Below, one piece after another: positions 42,384 through 46,550 of a DNA stretch of 46,550 nt (position 1 is its first letter; every line of letters begins with the position of its first letter). The notes beneath the pieces are model-generated. The model made no database searches, was not told the origin of the DNA, and saw only the letters and a list, made by a program, of their open reading frames with translations. A program made the position numbers and the translations under genes. This DNA comes from Flavobacteriales bacterium (GTDB taxonomy: Bacteria; Bacteroidota; Bacteroidia; JACJYZ01): positions 1 to 46,550 of the forward strand of contig JAGQZQ010000015.1 of NCBI GenBank assembly GCA_020435415.1, read 5' to 3'.

Positions 42384-42415
42384 TTTGGTTTTGCTGATAA
42401 GAAAAATTATATTTG
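42384..42415 (+). promoter_or_regulatory. Bacteroidota-type promoter for the T9SS subtilisin
   Basis: TTTG (42384-42387), 20 bases, TATATTTG (42408-42415): a full match to the consensus of the phylum. Transcription would start near 42422, leaving a leader of about 97 bases before the ATG at 42519. Confidence 0.7.
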
Positions 42416-42518
42416 TTAATAGGGGTGTGCGTGGAATGGCCGTTCACAAACACCCAATCTCCCATAATTAGCTTATCCCGTTTTTAATCGGCGACCTGTC
42501 GCAATAACACTTGTTGTC

Positions 42519-45500
42519 ATGAAATCGATACGTGCGATGTCGCGGCTGATTATGGTCGTTCTTTTTTGTCTGGGTGCAACCATGCCCCTGTTCTCTCAGT
42601 CGGATTACCGGTTGTTGTTTGATGCGGAAACCTTTACTCCGCCTGTCAGTGCAAACTTTTCAAAAGGAAGGTTGAATGAGGCATCATCCAATCTGATTGC
42701 CGGGAAGACAGTGAAGATCGTTCAGTTTTATACACTTCCCACCGATGTTCAGCTGCAAACACTAAGGGCAAAGGGTGTGGATGTGATCAACTATATCCCC
42801 AACATGGCTTATTATATGGCCATACCGCAGGGCTTTGAGTGGTCTTCCCTGGACAATGTTTCCGTTCGTGCTGTTCTCGACGTAGCGCCTCATCTTAAAA
42901 TACACAAGGATATTACCCTTGGGTCCGTGCCTCCTCATGCCGAACGTCCGGATGGCCGAGCCGCTTTGCAACTCGGTTATTTCGCGAATCTCAGTTACGA
43001 TATCGTTGCGACATATCTCACATCAAAGGGTGTGCGGATTATTGATGCGGATAAAGCGGCTTCTTTGATAGAGATTGAGGCGGATATTTCAAGGATATAT
43101 GAGATCGCTTCCTGGCCATGTACCGCCTACCTGGAATCTGTTCCCGCGCCGCCTGTGCTGGAAAATATGACAGGCACAACCCTGCATAGGGTGAATGGCC
43201 TTCAACAGTTATGGAGTGGAGGAAGATACTATGATGGCAGCGGGGTAACCGTGAATGTAGGTGACGGAGGCTACATGGATGCACAGCATATCGACTTTGA
43301 AGGCAGGTTAACGGGCGCAAGCAGTTCCGGCGAAACGCATGGCACCCATGTGGGAGGGATCATAGGCAGTGCCGGAAACCTGGATCCGGAAGGGCGTGGA
43401 CAGGCCCCCGGGGTAGACATACGTTCATCCAGCGGTCACGGCGATGTGAGCAGCAATCTTTCATCTTTATACAATACTTACGGCGTACGGGTGACCAACC
43501 ATTCCCTGGGCCAGACCTGCGGTGCGGGGTATGACGGTAGTGCGCGAACTGCAGATCTTGCAGTGAATAGTTATGCCGCCATCTACCATGTGTTCTCAGC
43601 GGGAAATAGCGGAACCAGCGATTGTGGACTCGGTGCGGGTTCAGGATGGGGCAATATTACCGGTGGCTATAAGGCCGCTAAGAATACCATTGCGGTGGGC
43701 AACCTCAGCCGGACCGATGGAATTGCAAGTTCATCCAGTCGCGGCCCCACACCGGACGGCCGCATCAAACCGGATATCTGTGCAAAGGGCTCCAGCGTTT
43801 TTTCTACCTATCCGGATAATACGTATTCTACCATCAGTGGTACCTCCATGGCCAGTCCGGGGGTAGCAGGTTGCACAGCTGCGTTGATATCTGCATTTCG
43901 TTCATTAAACAGCAACCAGGATCCCAAGCTTGGATTGCTCAAAGGGGTGATGTTGAATACCGCAGATGATCTGGGCAACCCCGGTCCCGATTACATTTAC
44001 GGATGGGGACGTATCAATGCGCTGCGCGCGGTTCGTGTGTTGGAAAACAATCAGTATGCAAGTGGTACGGTATCAACAGGACAAAGTCCTACCCATCAGA
44101 TCACCGTTCCTTCCGGAGTGGGGCAGGTAAAGGTGATGGTATATTGGAAGGACCCGGCTGCCGCTTCCGGCGTGAGTGTGGCGCTGATCAACGATATTGA
44201 TATGACCTTGAAAACACCGGGAGGGACGAGTTATGACCCCTGGACATTGTCAACAAATACCAACAGTGCTTCCGCTCTTGATGCGGATGCGACCCGGGGG
44301 AAGGACCGCAGGAATAATATGGAGCAGGTGACCCTGGATAACCCGGCTGCAGGAACATATACTGTAACGGTAAATGGTTATCAGATTCCATCCGGTCCAC
44401 AAGAGTACTTCGTATCATGGACCTTCCTCGAAGACAATATTGAAGTAACCTATCCTAACGGGAATGACCCTCTGGTGCCCGGTGAAACAGTATATCTGAG
44501 ATGGGACGCCTGGGGAACCAGCGGCAATTTTACATTAGAGTATTCCACAAACGGAGGAACCTCCTGGAGCAATATTTCTACCAGCGTGTCAGGGTCGCAG
44601 CGCTACTATGCATGGACGGTGCCATCCACCGTTACCGGAAAAATGAGGATTCGTGTTTCGAGAAGTGGTAAAAGTGATACCAGTGATCAAGATGTTTACA
44701 ACATTGCTGTGCCTTCCAATCTGCGCATCAACAAACGTTGCAGCAGTGCATTTGTGTTGGAGTGGAATGCCGTGTCAGGCGCCACGGGCTATGAGGTTTT
44801 TTTATTGGGTAATAAATACATGGAGTCACAAGGCACCACGACCAATACAGAGTTTACCATCACCTCGCCATCTACAGTGGGGAATTGGGTATCGGTGAGG
44901 GCGTTGGGTCCGGACAATTGCAAGGGGCGTCGCGCTGTGGCCATTGAAAAGGTCACTGGCACCAATAGCACGGACTGCATCAACACCCAGCCACCCATTG
45001 CGGATTTTATCAGCAGTTCCACCTGCGGCGCCACCGTTTACTTTACGGACCAGTCTGAAAATGAAGTGACCTCATGGCTTTGGGATTTCGGGGATGGCAA
45101 CAGCTCTACCACCCAGAACCCAAGTCATACCTATGCTACAGATGGCACATACACCGTTTCTTTAACGGTAAGCGGAACTTATGGAACCGATAGCATCGTG
45201 AAGAACAACGATGTGACGGTGATCATCCCGGAGGTGACCTCCGTCACCGGGGATGATGCCTGTGGGGCGTCTGCTTTAACACTTACCGCATCTGGCAAGG
45301 GAAATCTCAAATGGTATGATGCGGCTTCCGGGGGCAACCTGTTGACAACCGGAACATCATATACAACACCGGTGCTTTCTGCCACCGCCGATTATTACGT
45401 GGTGAGTTCGGTGGCGTTGGATCCCGTGAATTTCGGTCCGCCCGACAACAACCTGGTAACGGGAGGTTATTATACATCCGGATCAGCTCAGGGGATATTC

Positions 45501-46355
45501 TTTGATGTGAGCTCACCATTTACCCTGGCATCCGTAAAAGTGTTTGCAGGTTCGGCCGGTAACCGCACCATTGAGGTACTTGATGCTGATGGCGGCAATG
45601 TGATACACACCATTGATGTGAATGTACCGGCAGGTGAAAGCAGGGTAACGCTGAACTTTGATATGGAAGTCGGCATGGGATATTTTATGAAGATCAGCAG
45701 TACCCTTGTGGATCTTTACCGGAACAACCAGGATCCGGGATATCCGTTCACCCTTAACGGGGTGGTGGAAATCACGGCCAGCAATGCATCGACACCTACA
45801 GGATACTACTACTATTTCTATGACTGGGAGGTGATCCAGACATGCAGCAGTCAGCCAACAACGGTTACGGGGACCATCCATACCAACCCGGCTCAACCGG
45901 TGATCACGCTGGCAGGTGGTGACCTGACGACCATACCCGGTTACACGTCATACCAGTGGTACCTGAACGGCAACCCGATCGGTGGGGCCACCAATGACAC
46001 ATATACACCTGTTCAGAATGGTGACTACACGGTAGAGGTAACGGATGCCAACGGCTGCACAAGTGTCTCTGATCCGTTTGTAATCACAGCGGTGGATCAG
46101 TTGTCGGCGGAACAACAGAGGTTAAACATTTATCCGAACCCGGCAAACGGCGCATTCCATGTGGCCCTGCGTGGCTTTAATGGCCCTGTGCAGGTGGAGG
46201 TGTACAATGTTTTGGGAGAGATGATGTACCGCCATCCGCAGTTGATCTCGGGTGATATGACGTTGGGCTTGTCATTGGATCTCCCTCCGGGTATCTATCA
46301 TTTGAAGGTATCAGGTGAGGATGGTTATTTCGTGAGGCCGGTGATGATGGAGTAG
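42519..46355 (+). CDS. Secreted subtilisin (S8) with PKD domain and T9SS type A tail
   Basis: This 1278-residue exoprotease has a signal peptide (LIMVVLFCLGATMPLFSQ) and a propeptide of about 190 residues, then the S8 catalytic domain. Its residues are Asp249 in NVGDGGYMDA, His277 in THGTHVGGII, the oxyanion Asn363 in SAGNSG and Ser443 in SGTSMASPGVAG. A proprotein-convertase-like beta domain (about 515-635), FN3-type modules, a PKD domain (LWDFGDGNSSTTQNPSHTYA, around 850) and an Ig-like region (WYDAASGGNLLTTGTSY) follow. The last 80 or so residues are a T9SS type A signal (LNIYPNPANGAFHVAL, VEVYNVLGEMMY, LPPGIYHLKVSG). It is probably surface-bound or released for protein degradation. Confidence 0.95.
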   Translation: MKSIRAMSRLIMVVLFCLGATMPLFSQSDYRLLFDAETFTPPVSANFSKGRLNEASSNLIAGKTVKIVQFYTLPTDVQLQTLRAKGVDVINYIPNMAYYMAIPQGFEWSSLDNVSVRAVLDVAPHLKIHKDITLGSVPPHAERPDGRAALQLGYFANLSYDIVATYLTSKGVRIIDADKAASLIEIEADISRIYEIASWPCTAYLESVPAPPVLENMTGTTLHRVNGLQQLWSGGRYYDGSGVTVNVGDGGYMDAQHIDFEGRLTGASSSGETHGTHVGGIIGSAGNLDPEGRGQAPGVDIRSSSGHGDVSSNLSSLYNTYGVRVTNHSLGQTCGAGYDGSARTADLAVNSYAAIYHVFSAGNSGTSDCGLGAGSGWGNITGGYKAAKNTIAVGNLSRTDGIASSSSRGPTPDGRIKPDICAKGSSVFSTYPDNTYSTISGTSMASPGVAGCTAALISAFRSLNSNQDPKLGLLKGVMLNTADDLGNPGPDYIYGWGRINALRAVRVLENNQYASGTVSTGQSPTHQITVPSGVGQVKVMVYWKDPAAASGVSVALINDIDMTLKTPGGTSYDPWTLSTNTNSASALDADATRGKDRRNNMEQVTLDNPAAGTYTVTVNGYQIPSGPQEYFVSWTFLEDNIEVTYPNGNDPLVPGETVYLRWDAWGTSGNFTLEYSTNGGTSWSNISTSVSGSQRYYAWTVPSTVTGKMRIRVSRSGKSDTSDQDVYNIAVPSNLRINKRCSSAFVLEWNAVSGATGYEVFLLGNKYMESQGTTTNTEFTITSPSTVGNWVSVRALGPDNCKGRRAVAIEKVTGTNSTDCINTQPPIADFISSSTCGATVYFTDQSENEVTSWLWDFGDGNSSTTQNPSHTYATDGTYTVSLTVSGTYGTDSIVKNNDVTVIIPEVTSVTGDDACGASALTLTASGKGNLKWYDAASGGNLLTTGTSYTTPVLSATADYYVVSSVALDPVNFGPPDNNLVTGGYYTSGSAQGIFFDVSSPFTLASVKVFAGSAGNRTIEVLDADGGNVIHTIDVNVPAGESRVTLNFDMEVGMGYFMKISSTLVDLYRNNQDPGYPFTLNGVVEITASNASTPTGYYYYFYDWEVIQTCSSQPTTVTGTIHTNPAQPVITLAGGDLTTIPGYTSYQWYLNGNPIGGATNDTYTPVQNGDYTVEVTDANGCTSVSDPFVITAVDQLSAEQQRLNIYPNPANGAFHVALRGFNGPVQVEVYNVLGEMMYRHPQLISGDMTLGLSLDLPPGIYHLKVSGEDGYFVRPVMME

Positions 46356-46380
46356 TGATTTATGACTTAAGTGAATAATA

Positions 46381-46410
46381 AAAAATCCCGCTGGAAGGCG
46401 GGATTTTTTG
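46381..46410. terminator. Rho-independent terminator, probably bidirectional
   Basis: The stem AATCCCGC / GCGGGATT with a TGGAAG-type loop is followed by a T-run (TTTTTTG) and preceded by an A-run. It lies 25 bases after the subtilisin stop and just beyond the end of the convergent reading frame at 46416, so it can serve both strands. Confidence 0.85.
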
Positions 46411-46415
46411 TTTTG

Positions 46416-46550
46416 TTAATGACGCGTTGACCACTTTGCATGGGAAGTTATATTGAGTCTGTAAATGGTAATACCGAGGTGTTGGGCGAAGGTTCCCGGA
46501 TCATTGCGATACCGGGACAGGTGCACCTTCGTCCTGTTATCTTCAAAGCG
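46416..46550 (-). CDS. C-terminal end of an unidentified minus-strand gene
   Basis: The minus strand is open from the window edge to a TAA at 46416-46418, giving 44 residues ending YRLNITSHAKWSTRH. The position, converging on the terminator, fits a real gene end. The fragment is too short for me to assign a family. A non-coding reading cannot be excluded. Confidence 0.45.
   Translation of the reverse strand, partial: RFEDNRTKVHLSRYRNDPGTFAQHLGITIYRLNITSHAKWSTRH

Overview
The window is from a member of the phylum Bacteroidota. The evidence is several type IX secretion (T9SS) sorting domains of both type A and type B, a PorP/SprF-like barrel, a DUF2911 protein, a TPR-PD40-OmpA protein, and promoters of the Bacteroidota form (TTTG, about 20 bases, TAnnTTTG). 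The order cannot be fixed from the sequence alone.

Region 1, bases 1 to about 9160, is accessory DNA next to a tRNA. Reading leftwards on the minus strand, a small HTH gene is followed by hamA and hamB, a Hachiman anti-phage system whose helicase runs off the window edge. Upstream of the HTH gene are three palindromic-core repeats exactly 21 bp apart and a CTA/TAG inverted repeat around an AT-rich core. Next comes a compact phage- or satellite-like module on the minus strand: two HTH proteins, two small proteins and a VapE-like P-loop helicase, joined by overlapping stop/start codons. It is divergent from an S24 (LexA/CI-type) repressor. Two AT-rich membrane-protein genes follow. The region ends at a tRNA(CAU) gene split in the anticodon loop by a 247-nt group I intron of the Azoarcus type. 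A duplicated 5' half of the same tRNA lies about 110 bp further on, and then a perfect 25-bp inverted repeat. No integrase or phage structural gene is visible, so the far end of the element lies left of base 1.

Region 2, about 9.2-25.5 kb, looks like host chromosome with mostly envelope and surface functions: a tandem UspA protein, an aldo-keto reductase, a PorP/SprF barrel paired with a type B T9SS substrate, an MscS channel, a T9SS type A protein, a DUF2911 protein, a secreted glycosidase-like T9SS protein, a propeller-SpoIIE phosphatase sensor, and a TMTC-like membrane/TPR protein. Its intergenic spaces hold two related copies of an unrecognised repeat of about 350-430 bp with inverted GTAGGCAGG-type ends, and an array of 16 heptamers that supplies one gene's stop codon.

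Region 3, 25.5-46.5 kb, is core chromosome: lolA and ftsK, a lipoprotein, arginine decarboxylase divergent from arginase-argS, then ffh, folD, an OmpA-type protein, kdsA with a DUF5723-like barrel and a large lipoprotein in one operon, and a 1278-residue subtilisin exported by T9SS, followed by a clear terminator and the 3' end of one more minus-strand reading frame.
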